Below, piece after piece: positions 7,648-16,046 of a DNA stretch of 34,526 nucleotides. The position numbers and the translations under genes are program-made. The stretch lies in assembly GCA_051155755.1 (NCBI GenBank), contig DAXETY010000163.1, forward strand, positions 1-34,526, written 5' to 3'. Origin of the DNA: DAXETY01 sp051155755 (lineage in GTDB: Bacteria; Desulfobacterota; Desulfobacteria; Desulfobacterales; SG8-13). Under the pieces are notes generated by a model, which saw only the letters and a program-made list of their open reading frames with translations, was not told where the DNA came from and did not search any database. Each line of letters starts with the position of its first letter. The stretch's first letter is position 1.

Positions 7648-9386
7648 GGCTTCGTATCCTTTCTATTTTCATGGGTGTTACATTCTGAAATGCGGATTCC
7701 GGTTTGAGATGTCAACGCGAACGATCCCACCGGGTGCAGTCGCAGGTTCGCCGGGAGAACCCGATACGCCGGCAGAACTTCGCCGCTGGACCGGTCGAAT
7801 TTCTGAACCACCAGGATTCGATCGAACAGGTTCGGTTGTCCGAGGAGCGAACGCAAGCGCTCGGTGTTGTTTATTTTCAGGGCACTGTAGCCCTGAACCA
7901 GATACAGGTTGGGCAGATCGGTGATCAGCAGGGTATATCCGCGATCGGGATAGCGGTTTTGAAGAAAATCCCGGACCCGTTCGTACTCGTATGGCAGCGA
8001 CAGCTGCTGCAGCGGACGCTGCAGCGCACCGGCGGGCCAGTATAACAGAAGATGGAACGCCGCCAGCAGCAATAGAACCGCGGAAGCCGACCGGCGACCG
8101 GAGCGTTGGTGGAAGTCCGGCCGGAGGCAATATACCCCATAGAGGGCACTCCAGCACAGAAACGGCAGAAAAACCAGTGACAGCCGGATGTCCATGGGAA
8201 TGCCGAAATTGCCCCAGTAAAACGATGAAATGATCAGAAAGAGCAAAACGAAAACCCCGAGCGCCGTAAAGGCCCAACGGGTCGACACCGGCACCGGCCG
8301 GCCGCCGGCTTTCCGGCGTATCCACAGATACAGTCCCACCGCCGCGAGTGCGAACAGGACCGGTGTGAACCCGTAGTCGGGATTCAATCCCATGAGCACG
8401 AACAGGTTGTCGTCGAAATTGGCCAAAAGGTTGCGCCATCCGAAGGCCGATTCCACCTGCTGATACGTTCCCAGCGCCACACGATTGAATTCGACGGTTC
8501 CCCAATAAAGCACCCGCTGCCAGAATACCGGCAGCAAAAACAGCGGCAGCAACCACACCCGCCAGGGCATTTCGGCCCAGAAGCCCCGTTTCCATAGCGG
8601 AGCTGCCAGCGCCGGGAGCACCACCAGCAGCACCGCGATGGCTTCATAGCGGCAATGCGCCAACAGCACCAGCGAGAACAGCAGCAATTCGGTTCTGGAA
8701 GCGTCGAATCCGGAGGCCTCCAGATCCAGGAGCAACAGGAACACAAAAACGACCAGCAGCATGTTGAGCAGCTCGAAACCGCTGGAAGTCGCACACATCA
8801 CGTAGACCGGGGCGGCGGCCAGCAGGAGCAGTCCGGCAATGGCGTAGATGTTCGGAAGCACCCGTGTGACCGAAAGGTAAAAACACCACAAAACCGCGAC
8901 GCTGACAATGAAATTGAGGATGAAGCCGTTTTCGGCGCGATAGCCGATGACGGCATGCAGCAGGGCCGTGAGAAAGGAAAACAGCATCGGCCGCTTTACG
9001 GTGGTCGTTGCAACATCCGGGTCGGCATAATCCGTGTAAACGCCTTCCAGCGGGACCGCCGCGGTGCGGGTTTCGTGCATCATCAGAGAAACGCCGATCA
9101 GATTGGTCTCATCGGCCAGGATCTTGAACCGCGGCGGGGAAATCGTAAACACCAGAACGGTGATCCCCAGGGCCGTCACCAGCGCCGGGAGATGACGGCG
9201 CAGCCGGAGCGCCAGGCCGCCGTAAGTGCGGATCATGAGAAAAGCCCAGGTCAGCACCAGTACGAACAAAATGTAAAAGGAGGCCGAACGCAGCCACGCC
9301 TGCATCAGGTCCCGGGGCAGAAAAAAGCCCATGCCCAGGGTTGCTGCCGATGTGGCCGCCAGGCCCCAAATGCGTTTGCCGGTCAT
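7644..9386 (-). CDS. ArnT/PMT-like membrane glycosyltransferase (GT39/GT83 type)
   Basis: The protein has 580 residues with about ten to twelve membrane segments. In the first periplasmic loop the acidic pair in LADETNLIG (D92, E93) fits the catalytic Asp/Glu region of lipid-linked sugar transferases such as ArnT and PMT. Such enzymes move a sugar from a polyprenyl phosphate donor onto lipid A, protein or another acceptor in the periplasm; the acceptor is unknown here. The soluble C-terminus (~residues 470-580) is probably periplasmic. ATG 9386 has GGAG seven bases upstream; the open frame continues to 9596, but the extra 70 residues look non-coding. It overlaps the lipoprotein gene by four bases. 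Confidence 0.75.
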   Translation of the reverse strand: MTGKRIWGLAATSAATLGMGFFLPRDLMQAWLRSASFYILFVLVLTWAFLMIRTYGGLALRLRRHLPALVTALGITVLVFTISPPRFKILADETNLIGVSLMMHETRTAAVPLEGVYTDYADPDVATTTVKRPMLFSFLTALLHAVIGYRAENGFILNFIVSVAVLWCFYLSVTRVLPNIYAIAGLLLLAAAPVYVMCATSSGFELLNMLLVVFVFLLLLDLEASGFDASRTELLLFSLVLLAHCRYEAIAVLLVVLPALAAPLWKRGFWAEMPWRVWLLPLFLLPVFWQRVLYWGTVEFNRVALGTYQQVESAFGWRNLLANFDDNLFVLMGLNPDYGFTPVLFALAAVGLYLWIRRKAGGRPVPVSTRWAFTALGVFVLLFLIISSFYWGNFGIPMDIRLSLVFLPFLCWSALYGVYCLRPDFHQRSGRRSASAVLLLLAAFHLLLYWPAGALQRPLQQLSLPYEYERVRDFLQNRYPDRGYTLLITDLPNLYLVQGYSALKINNTERLRSLLGQPNLFDRILVVQKFDRSSGEVLPAYRVLPANLRLHPVGSFALTSQTGIRISECNTHENRKDTKP

Positions 9387-9651
9387 CGCCTCGCTCCGAA
9401 GCCAATGCGGGGCTTGCTTCCGGGATGAACCGTGTTCGTTGATTCCATCAATGGATCGGGATCGCCCTGTAAAATTCGGAAAGGTGTTTGAACCCGTTGC
9501 CTCGTTTCCGTTGACGCCGACTGAATCCGGAATTAGAAACAGGTGAAGCAATATCGGCATTGAATACCGGACGGTAATAATATTACATTGTACCACATAT
9601 ATTTAGGCCGTAAAACGTTTCTCTGATTCCAACTGTTTCCCGCTGGATTCG

Positions 9652-9864
9652 GACCTAAATTGAGCGATTGTCGAGGTTGCCGCAGATACAAGGAAGAAGC
9701 CGTTGCGCGATATTGAAATATGCGCAACGGATTCTGACGCCGTAGATGCGGTAAGATCGGCAATCCCGAAGGGTTTCAAATTTTCAAAACTGAAATCGAT
9801 ATAAATCCTATGATTAATTACCAAAAATATATTTTTGAAAAATTTGAAACGCTCAGTTTAGGTC
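9652..9864. repeat. Structured intergenic repeat, copy B
   Basis: This 213-bp element is closed by a 15-bp inverted repeat (GACCTAAATTGAGCG at 9652-9666 against CGCTCAGTTTAGGTC at 9850-9864), with one G-T pair. Its core matches copy A almost base for base from GATTGTCGAGGTTGCCGC to GGCAATCCCG, and it has the same GTTTCAAATTTT / AAAATTTGAAAC inner stem around a different AT-rich loop. The outer stem differs from copy A at three pairs, and all three remain paired. It fills most of the divergent gap 9387-9899, in which I see no other gene. Confidence 0.8.
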
Positions 9865-9899
9865 GAAATGAACCGATCCTGTTGCCGGGCTGATCTCCG

Positions 9900-11747
9900 A
9901 TGACATCTTCAGACAGCTCCCACATACTCCTGATTTCGGCCCCCTGGCCATTGTACACGCGTCCGTCCATTCAACTGGGCGCCTTGAAAGCGTACCTGCA
10001 AGGATCCATGCCCGGATTGCAGGTGTCCGCCGCGCATTTCTACCTGCGGGTGGCACGGGCGATCGGATACAAGCGCTATCACGACATCTCCGAGCGCACT
10101 TGGCTTGCGGAAAGTGTCTATGCGGCCCTGTTGTATCCGCAGCGTTTTGAAACGATCGAGCGTTTTTTCCGGCAGCGCTGCAAGGGTCGTCCCGACCTGG
10201 CCGAAACGGATTTTCGCACCCTGGCCGAGACCGTCGAAGCCGAAACCGTTCGTTTTTTGGAGGAAGCCAACTGGGAACGGTATCGGCTGGTGGGCGTTTC
10301 GCTCTGCCTGTGCCAGCTCACCGCCTCTTTGTATCTGATCCGGCAGATCAAGGCGCGTTGCCCGCCACTTGCCGTGGTTGTGGGCGGGTCGATGTTCGCA
10401 GGCGATGCGCTGCGGCGGCTGCTGCAGAAATTTCCCGAAATCGATGCCGCCATCAACGGAGAAGGGGAGCGTCCGCTCCTGGAACTGGTGCGCCGGTTAA
10501 ACGAGGGCGGATGCCTGCAGGATGCTGCGGTTGCCGGTGTGGTCACCCGAAACAGCACCTCTGAACAGGCCGGGTCCAGAAATCAGGTCGAAAATCTCGA
10601 TGACCTGCCGTTGCCGGATTTTGACGATTATTTTCGACTGCTGGCATCCTTCGGACCGGCGCATGCATTCTTTCCGACGCTTCCCATGGAAATTTCGCGT
10701 GGATGCTGGTGGCGAAAGCGGGGGGCCAATCGTCGTTTCGAAGGCTGCGCCTTCTGCAACCTCAACCTGCAGTGGCGGGGCTACCGCTCCAAGTGTTCCG
10801 AACGGGTGCGGCAGGAGGTGGATACCCTTTGCGGTCGCCATCAAAGTTTAACGCTGGCGGTTACCGACAACCTGATTCCGGCCAAATCCTGCCGGGCCAT
10901 TTTCGAGGGGCTGGCTGCGCTGCCGCGGGACCTGCGTATTTTCTGTGAAATTCGCGCGCAGACCCCCCGGCACACGCTGCAGACCCTGCGCGCTGCCGGC
11001 GTAAAGGAGCTTCAGATCGGCATCGAGGCGTTGAGCAGCCGCCTGCTGCAGAAAATGAACAAGGGAACCACTACGATCGAAAACCTGGAGGTGATGAAGC
11101 ACTGTGAAGCGGCAGGGATCGTCAACGCTTCCAACCTGATCATCGGATTTCCGGGAAGCGATGCGCAAGACGTGGCTCAAACGCTGCAAACTCTCGATTT
11201 TGCCAGGTACTTTCGACCCCTGCGCTGTGTGCGTTTCTGGCTGGGTTTGGCAAGCCCGGTGTGGCATCATCCCCGCGCATTCGGCGTAAAAGCCGTGTTC
11301 AATCATCCTTACTGGGCGCGGTTGTTTCCCCGTGAAGAAATCGACGGGCTGCAGTTCATGATCCAGGATTACCGGGGCGACAAGATGCACCAGCGCCGAC
11401 TCTGGGCGCCGGTGCAGTCCGCGGTTCGCCGGTGGCAGAAAAACTATCGTGCCCTGCACCGGCGACCTTATTGCGAACCCATTTTAAGCTACCAGGATGG
11501 GGGCGATTTTTTAATGATTCGGGAACGGCGCATCGAATCCGAAACCATGACACACCGGTTGACCGGCGCTTCGCGCAACATCTATCGATATTGCGAGCAA
11601 AATCGTTCCATCGGCGAACTCCGGGATGCGTTCCCCGGCATCGCGTTCGACCGCCTGGAAGGGTTTTTGAACATGATGGTGGACAAAGGCCTGATGTTCA
11701 CCGAAAACAATCGTTATCTGAGCCTAGCGGTGAGAAGGCCGGATTGA
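9900..11747 (+). CDS. B12-binding/radical SAM protein of the RiPP-maturation type
   Basis: The protein has 615 residues. A cobalamin-binding-like domain occupies about residues 8-210 (ILLISAPWPLYTRPSIQLGALKAYL; VVVGGSMF; INGEGERPL). The radical SAM domain follows, with cluster cysteines C269, C283 and C286. The context SRGCWW...CAFCNLN...YRSKCSERV strongly recalls RiPP maturation radical SAM protein 1 / C-methyltransferases. In that family the spacing is usually C-x7-C-x2-C; here it is C-x13-C-x2-C because of an Arg-rich insertion. The C-terminal ~90 residues (LTGASRNIYRYCEQNRSIGELRDAF) form a small winged-helix-like domain found in relatives. No precursor peptide gene is seen alongside. The substrate is unknown. 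Repeat copy B lies immediately upstream. Confidence 0.75.
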   Translation: MTSSDSSHILLISAPWPLYTRPSIQLGALKAYLQGSMPGLQVSAAHFYLRVARAIGYKRYHDISERTWLAESVYAALLYPQRFETIERFFRQRCKGRPDLAETDFRTLAETVEAETVRFLEEANWERYRLVGVSLCLCQLTASLYLIRQIKARCPPLAVVVGGSMFAGDALRRLLQKFPEIDAAINGEGERPLLELVRRLNEGGCLQDAAVAGVVTRNSTSEQAGSRNQVENLDDLPLPDFDDYFRLLASFGPAHAFFPTLPMEISRGCWWRKRGANRRFEGCAFCNLNLQWRGYRSKCSERVRQEVDTLCGRHQSLTLAVTDNLIPAKSCRAIFEGLAALPRDLRIFCEIRAQTPRHTLQTLRAAGVKELQIGIEALSSRLLQKMNKGTTTIENLEVMKHCEAAGIVNASNLIIGFPGSDAQDVAQTLQTLDFARYFRPLRCVRFWLGLASPVWHHPRAFGVKAVFNHPYWARLFPREEIDGLQFMIQDYRGDKMHQRRLWAPVQSAVRRWQKNYRALHRRPYCEPILSYQDGGDFLMIRERRIESETMTHRLTGASRNIYRYCEQNRSIGELRDAFPGIAFDRLEGFLNMMVDKGLMFTENNRYLSLAVRRPD

Positions 11748-11791
11748 GCGGAGGGGCTCCCGGCTGCCGCAACGAAGCCGGAAATGGGTAC

Positions 11792-12106
11792 TTACTCGGG
11801 TTCCATGGAAACTTTCAGGGGAAATCCATTCTCGCGGGCGGTGGCCTTGGTAATATTGAGCTTGTTTTCGGCAACTTCGAAGGGGTAAACTCCGGCAATG
11901 CCCACGCCGCTCTTGTGAACCTTCCACATCAGGTTGGTGGCGTCGTCGAGGGATTTGTTGAACACCGAGACAAGAATGGTGACGACGAATTCTTTGGTCG
12001 TGTAGTCATCATTGTGGAGGAGCACCTTGAAAAGGGGCGGCTCTTTGGTTTCCTCCTCCGATTCCGTGAATATGTCTTCCCGGCTGCCCGGTTCGTATTC
12101 ACCCAT
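11792..12106 (-). CDS. clpS: ATP-dependent Clp protease adaptor ClpS
   Basis: The protein has 104 residues. It carries the ClpS core: FKVLLHNDDYTTKEFVV, VHKSGVGIAGVYPFEVAE and ARENGFPLKVSMEPE. ClpS binds N-degron substrates and delivers them to ClpAP; the HNDDYTT segment forms part of the N-end residue pocket. The acidic N-terminal extension (~24 residues) is the flexible part that engages ClpA. ATG 12106 follows a strong site, GGGAGAGG. clpA, the usual downstream partner, is not next to it; the next gene on this side (radical SAM) converges. Confidence 0.93.
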   Translation of the reverse strand: MGEYEPGSREDIFTESEEETKEPPLFKVLLHNDDYTTKEFVVTILVSVFNKSLDDATNLMWKVHKSGVGIAGVYPFEVAENKLNITKATARENGFPLKVSMEPE

Positions 12107-12328
12107 GGTGACCTCTCCCGATCGTTTTACCGTTTCCCGCTGTTTTCAATCAACCCGCTGACTTCCAAAGGATTTCCGACAGACCGTCTGCAAATCGCTC
12201 TCGGATCGAACGCCATTTTCGAACCGCTCGCAGATCGACAGTAAGAATTTCACCGACAAAAATCAAGCCGATTTCCGTTTGAAAAAACACGCTGTTCGAA
12301 CGATCCGAATCCCCTTGCCGTGCGGATG

Positions 12329-13060
12329 CTACCCGGCCCCTGGGGGGCGCTTGTACCATAACCAGCAGAGTTTGCGTGAGCGGGCGATCACGGGAAAAAA
12401 AACCATTGCGGTCACCAGGAGCAGGCTCCGACCGGTGGGAAACCAGGACAGTTTCCGGGCCGAGGTGACCGCCGGAGCGTGATGTAGAATTTGAAAGGAC
12501 CGACCGTGTTTGCGAGCCCACTTGCGATAGGCTCTGGAAAACCAGAGCTCTTCCCCCACAAACACCTTCTGGCTGAAACCACCGACGGCATCGAATCCTT
12601 TGCGGGTGCAGAAAATGTAACATCCGGCGGCCACTTGCAGGGCACGGGACAAACGGTTCCACAGGTCCACGGCAAAGCGAAAAAAAAGTTTCAAGCGGCG
12701 ATCCGGCTGCACGGTGGCGCCGCCGCCGGCGCAGCGGCCCCCGCGCAGCAAATTCAGGGAGTCCCGCAGCAATGAGGCCGAAATCCGTGTGTCGGCATCC
12801 AGAAAGATCAAAAAGGTGCCGTTTGCATGGCGCGCGCCGGTATTCCGCGCCCGCGAAATCTGGTTGACCGGCTCGAACACCACCCGGGCACCGTTTTGAC
12901 GGGCGATTGCGGCAGTGCGATCCGTCGAGTTGTTGTCGACCACCACCACCTCCGCGGCACCGCGGCAGGCAGCTATGGCCGCTTGCAGTGCATGCAGGGT
13001 TTGCGGCAGATAATGCTGTTCGTTGTAGGCCGGTATGATCACTGAAATTTCTACCGTCAT
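12329..13060 (-). CDS. Family 2 glycosyltransferase
   Basis: The protein has 243 residues. The GT-A fold motifs are present: ISVIIPAYNE at the N-terminus, VVVDNNSTDRT and the DxD-like FLDADTRIS. The acceptor region includes GGFSQKVFVGEELWFSRAYRKWARKHG, and a hydrophobic segment near the end (LLLVTAMVFFPVIA) suggests membrane association. It transfers a sugar from a nucleotide-sugar donor; the product is unknown. ATG 13060 has AGGA upstream; the longer open frame to 13237 runs through the hairpin leader of the divergent gene and is not coding. It stands alone, near the membrane glycosyltransferase 3 kb away. Confidence 0.85.
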   Translation of the reverse strand: MTVEISVIIPAYNEQHYLPQTLHALQAAIAACRGAAEVVVVDNNSTDRTAAIARQNGARVVFEPVNQISRARNTGARHANGTFLIFLDADTRISASLLRDSLNLLRGGRCAGGGATVQPDRRLKLFFRFAVDLWNRLSRALQVAAGCYIFCTRKGFDAVGGFSQKVFVGEELWFSRAYRKWARKHGRSFQILHHAPAVTSARKLSWFPTGRSLLLVTAMVFFPVIARSRKLCWLWYKRPPGAG

Positions 13061-13082
13061 GGCTGTCCTGGCGCTAATTTGT

Positions 13083-13112
13083 TTGACCTCAAGGTGGAAA
13101 CTATCGTAAAAT
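13083..13112 (+). promoter_or_regulatory. Possible sigma-70 promoter for the DUF3467 gene
   Basis: TTGACC (13083-13088) and TAAAAT (13107-13112) are separated by 18 bases. Transcription would start near 13119, placing all the hairpins at 13127-13282 in the 5' leader. Confidence 0.4.
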
Positions 13113-13126
13113 TTGTAAATCAACAA

Positions 13127-13282
13127 CCACCCGCAAAGCGGGTGGCTTGTCTTTTCGGCCATAGGCCGAAAAGACAAAAGCACTGCTGTGCTTCGATGTT
13201 GAACTTGCACCGGGTGCATAGCACCCGGTTTGGGCAAAAATCAAAAGCACCTGCACGGTTGTCCGCGCAACGATGCGCATCG
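13127..13282 (+). other. Array of perfect hairpins in the leader of the DUF3467 gene
   Basis: Successive palindromes occur at 13127-13145 (8 bp, loop AAA), 13147-13177 (14 bp, loop ATA), 13178-13193 (6 bp, loop TGCT), 13209-13229 (9 bp, loop ATA) and 13271-13282 (CGATGCGCATCG). Three have three-base loops. None is followed by a T run, so they are not ordinary terminators. They could be a mobile hairpin cassette or a structured 5' untranslated region. Confidence 0.65.
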
Positions 13283-13304
13283 CGAGGATCTCAGGGAGGA
13301 ATTT

Positions 13305-13628
13305 ATGTCCGAAGACAGTGCCAAACAAGACGAAACCCAGAACAGTGGACAGCCTCATACCCAGTCCCGCATTATCTGGGACGACTCCAACATGCGAAGT
13401 TCATACGCCAACGTCGCCAATGTCGCCGGTGGACGGGAGGAAATCGTACTGCTGTTCGGCATGAATCAATCCTGGCATTCCGGGCAGAAGGAAATCAAGG
13501 TCCAGCTCGCAGATCGGATCGTGATGAGCCCCTATGCTGCCAAGCGCTTTGCACAAACATTGAATAAAGTGCTCTCCGATTACGAAGCCCGTTACGGAAA
13601 GCTGGACACCGGTTTGCAGAAATCCTGA
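13305..13628 (+). CDS. DUF3467 family protein
   Basis: The protein has 107 residues. The core matches the small DUF3467 family: RSSYANVANVAGGREEIVLLFGMNQSW, then ADRIVMSPYAAKRFAQTLNKVLSDYEARYG. The function of the family is unknown; its length fits. A polar, probably disordered stretch of ~20 residues precedes the core. ATG 13305 has a strong ribosome site, AGGGAGGA, at 13293-13300, which decides the start against a longer frame beginning at 13230. The gene converges on mtaB, and a 9-bp hairpin overlaps its stop codon. Confidence 0.8.
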   Translation: MSEDSAKQDETQNSGQPHTQSRIIWDDSNMRSSYANVANVAGGREEIVLLFGMNQSWHSGQKEIKVQLADRIVMSPYAAKRFAQTLNKVLSDYEARYGKLDTGLQKS

Positions 13629-13650
13629 GTGAGAAAGTCCGCTCAGGATT
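13621..13650. terminator. Hairpin between convergent genes
   Basis: AATCCTGAG (13621-13629) and CTCAGGATT (13642-13650) form a perfect 9-bp stem with a 12-base loop spanning the stop codons of DUF3467 and mtaB. No clear T run follows on either strand, so its role as a bidirectional terminator is tentative. Confidence 0.5.
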
Positions 13651-14953
13651 GCGGGTCCGCCGAGCCGGTGACCACCAGGTCCGCAGACACTTGTGTCACC
13701 TTTGCGGCAATCCCTTTACCCGGCCGGCCCTTGGTGGTTCGCACCCGCATGGGAATGTAGTTTTCGGAGGTTCCCTGCCACAGATCTGCCTCGATTTGGT
13801 TTTCCAGCACGACTTCAAGTTTTTTATCAACAAACTGATTGTAAAATTCTGATTTTTTTTGCATTCCGATTTTTCGCAATTGGCGGCAGCGCGCCTTTAT
13901 GACCGCCGGCGCCACCGGATTCGGCAAGCTTGCGGCCGGGGTTCCCTTGCGGGGGGAAAATGGAAATACGTGCAGGTAGGTCAGGGGCGCGTCCTGAATC
14001 CGCTGCAACGTGTTCTGGAAGGCAGTCTCGGATTCTCCCGGAAAGCCGACCAGGACATCGCTGCCGATGGCCGCGTGCGGAACGAGATGCCGCACGTTTT
14101 CCAGCAAAGCGCTGAAAAACTCGGGCGTGTAGGGCCGGCCCATTCGGCGCAGGATACCGGCATCGCCGCTTTGCAGGGGGATATGAAAATGGGGACAGAG
14201 GCGGCCGGCCCGGCGCTCCGTATCGGCGGCCGCCCCGAGGATTTCTTCGACGAGTTCACCGGGCTCGATGGAACTCAGGCGCACGCGATGGATGGACTGT
14301 TGCCGGGAAATTTGTGCCAAAAGGCCGGACAGTGCCGCCGGCGGCTGCAGGTCGCGACCATAAATGCCCAGGTGAATGCCGGTCAGCACCGCTTCGCTGA
14401 AACCCTCGTCCCGGAGTTTTCGAAGACTTTCCAACACCGCAGCCACCGGCACACTGCGGCTCGGCCCCCGGGCGTAAGGAACGATGCAGTAGGTGCAGAA
14501 GGCTTCACAACCATCCTGGATCTTTAAAAACGGCCGGCCGCGTCCACCCGCCACCAGGTGTTCCAAGGTCCGAGGACCGCGGCTTTCGGAGGGTTTGGGG
14601 CGACAGGGACGTTCGAGGGCGATATCGGCCACGCATTGCTTTTGACTTTGCGGGACCAGCGCTGTCACTCCGGGGATGGCTTCGATTTCCTCGGGTGCGG
14701 TCTGGGCGTAGCATCCGGTAACGATGATCCGGGCATCCGGGTGATGCCGAATCGCCTGCCGGATGGCCTGGCGCGACTGCATGGCGGCTTTGCCGGTCAC
14801 CGTGCAGGTGTTGATGATGCACAGCCGGGTGTTTTCGTCGGCATTGCAGGGCGTCAGTCCGGCGTCTTCCAGCCGCCGGGCAATGACTTGCGATTCGAAC
14901 TGGTTCACTTTGCAGCCCAGAGTGGTGATCGAAAATGTGCGGGATTTGTTCAC
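13643..14953 (-). CDS. mtaB: tRNA (N6-threonylcarbamoyladenosine37-C2)-methylthiotransferase MtaB
   Basis: The protein has 436 residues, the usual length for MtaB. The N-terminal methylthiotransferase domain has its three cluster cysteines (C14 in TTLGCKVNQ, C50 in INTCTV, C81 in VTGCYAQ). The radical SAM motif C-x3-C-x2-C is C149, C153, C156 (DGCEAFCTYCIVPYARG). A TRAM-like domain closes the protein. It inserts sulfur and a methyl group on t6A37 of tRNAs reading ANN codons. The family's start context (SITTLGCKVNQ) points to GTG 14953; an open frame continues to 15061 but would overlap mnmA and lacks family similarity. It follows mnmA in a leftward tRNA-thiolation unit. Confidence 0.88.
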   Translation of the reverse strand: MNKSRTFSITTLGCKVNQFESQVIARRLEDAGLTPCNADENTRLCIINTCTVTGKAAMQSRQAIRQAIRHHPDARIIVTGCYAQTAPEEIEAIPGVTALVPQSQKQCVADIALERPCRPKPSESRGPRTLEHLVAGGRGRPFLKIQDGCEAFCTYCIVPYARGPSRSVPVAAVLESLRKLRDEGFSEAVLTGIHLGIYGRDLQPPAALSGLLAQISRQQSIHRVRLSSIEPGELVEEILGAAADTERRAGRLCPHFHIPLQSGDAGILRRMGRPYTPEFFSALLENVRHLVPHAAIGSDVLVGFPGESETAFQNTLQRIQDAPLTYLHVFPFSPRKGTPAASLPNPVAPAVIKARCRQLRKIGMQKKSEFYNQFVDKKLEVVLENQIEADLWQGTSENYIPMRVRTTKGRPGKGIAAKVTQVSADLVVTGSADPQS

Positions 14954-15026
14954 GCAGCGATGTCCCGGTGATGTGGGTTCGATCCGGCGGCCGAATACAC
15001 GGGTCTGCCCGGATGGGTTTGCGGTT

Positions 15027-16046
15027 TCAAACGATAAATCCTCCCCCCAGAACTTCCTCACCGCGGTAGAATACGGCTCCCTGTCCGGGGGTCACTGCCG
15101 ATTGGGCCTGCCGGAAGCGGACGGTTGCGGCGTGCGCGTTTTCCAGCGTCACCGCTGATTCGGCGGCCCGATGACGATAGCGGATGCGGGTGTGCACGTT
15201 CATGGACGCGGCGGACGGCTCGGTGATCCAGTGGATGTTTTCGACCCGGCAATCCCTGGAATAGGTGTCGGTCTTGTGGCCGACCACCAGTCGATTGGCG
15301 CTGGGTTCCAGCCGCAGCACGTAATAGGGCTCGGCGGCCGGGCAATTGATGCCGCGCCGCTGTCCCACCGTGAACCGGTGCAGACCCGGGTGTCGGCCCA
15401 GCACCCGGCCGTGCGGGTCGACGATATCTCCGGATTGCGGCCGAAAACCGACCGTTTGCATCAAAAATTCCTCGTAGTGCCCCCCGCGAACGAAACAGAC
15501 ATCCTGACTCTCGCTTGCCGCAAGCGGTTGCAGCCCGCTGTCGCGCGCCATCCGCTGCACGTCGGTTTTGCGCAGCTCACCGAGGGGAAATCGGGCCTGC
15601 CGGAGTTGATCGGGCCTCAGAAAAGCCAGAAAATAAGATTGATCCTTGGCCGCATCGCGTCCCTGCAACAATCGGCAGGTGCTGTCCGAAATGGCAATCC
15701 GGGCGTAATGTCCGGTCGCCAGTGCGCCTGCTCCCAGCCGGCGCGCATGGGCGAGCAATACGCCGAACTTGATGGCCGGGTTGCACACCAGGCAGGGATT
15801 GGGCGTTTTGCCGGCCCGGTAAGTGGCGGCAAAATAGTCGACGACGGCTTTATCGAACTCCCGGCTCAGATCCACCGTGTGGACCGGCATGCCGATCAAC
15901 GTGCCGATTCGGGCGATATCGGCCAGTCCCGTGTACCGGGTCCGAAAGTGGATGCCGAACACCGGATGTCCCTGTTCTTTGAGCAGCCGGGCGGCCATCA
16001 GCGAGTCGATACCGCCGCTGACGGCCACGGCGATGGAGGCACTCAT
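15027..16046 (-). CDS. mnmA: tRNA-specific 2-thiouridylase MnmA, three-cysteine type
   Basis: The protein has 339 residues. The PP-loop is AVSGGIDSLMAARLL. The catalytic region reads NPCLVCNPAIKFG with C85 and C88, and the second catalytic cysteine is C184 in SQDVCFVRG. E. coli MnmA has Asp where C85 is here; three cysteines in this pattern are what [4Fe-4S]-dependent tRNA thiolases use, so a cluster is likely (inference). The C-terminal beta-barrel (YYVLRLEPSANRLVVG) is present. It makes 2-thiouridine at wobble U34 of Lys, Glu and Gln tRNAs. ATG 16046 overlaps the stop of the upstream NIL-ferredoxin gene as ATGA. No cysteine desulfurase is adjacent. Confidence 0.88.
   Translation of the reverse strand: MSASIAVAVSGGIDSLMAARLLKEQGHPVFGIHFRTRYTGLADIARIGTLIGMPVHTVDLSREFDKAVVDYFAATYRAGKTPNPCLVCNPAIKFGVLLAHARRLGAGALATGHYARIAISDSTCRLLQGRDAAKDQSYFLAFLRPDQLRQARFPLGELRKTDVQRMARDSGLQPLAASESQDVCFVRGGHYEEFLMQTVGFRPQSGDIVDPHGRVLGRHPGLHRFTVGQRRGINCPAAEPYYVLRLEPSANRLVVGHKTDTYSRDCRVENIHWITEPSAASMNVHTRIRYRHRAAESAVTLENAHAATVRFRQAQSAVTPGQGAVFYRGEEVLGGGFIV

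Noticed and set aside
9387..9899. Precursor peptide gene for the radical SAM protein
   Set aside because: The gap is filled by repeat copy B and no short frame with a ribosome site was found; 11748-11791 is also empty.
13127..13229. CRISPR-like repeats
   Set aside because: The hairpins differ in sequence and length and are not direct repeats with regular spacers.
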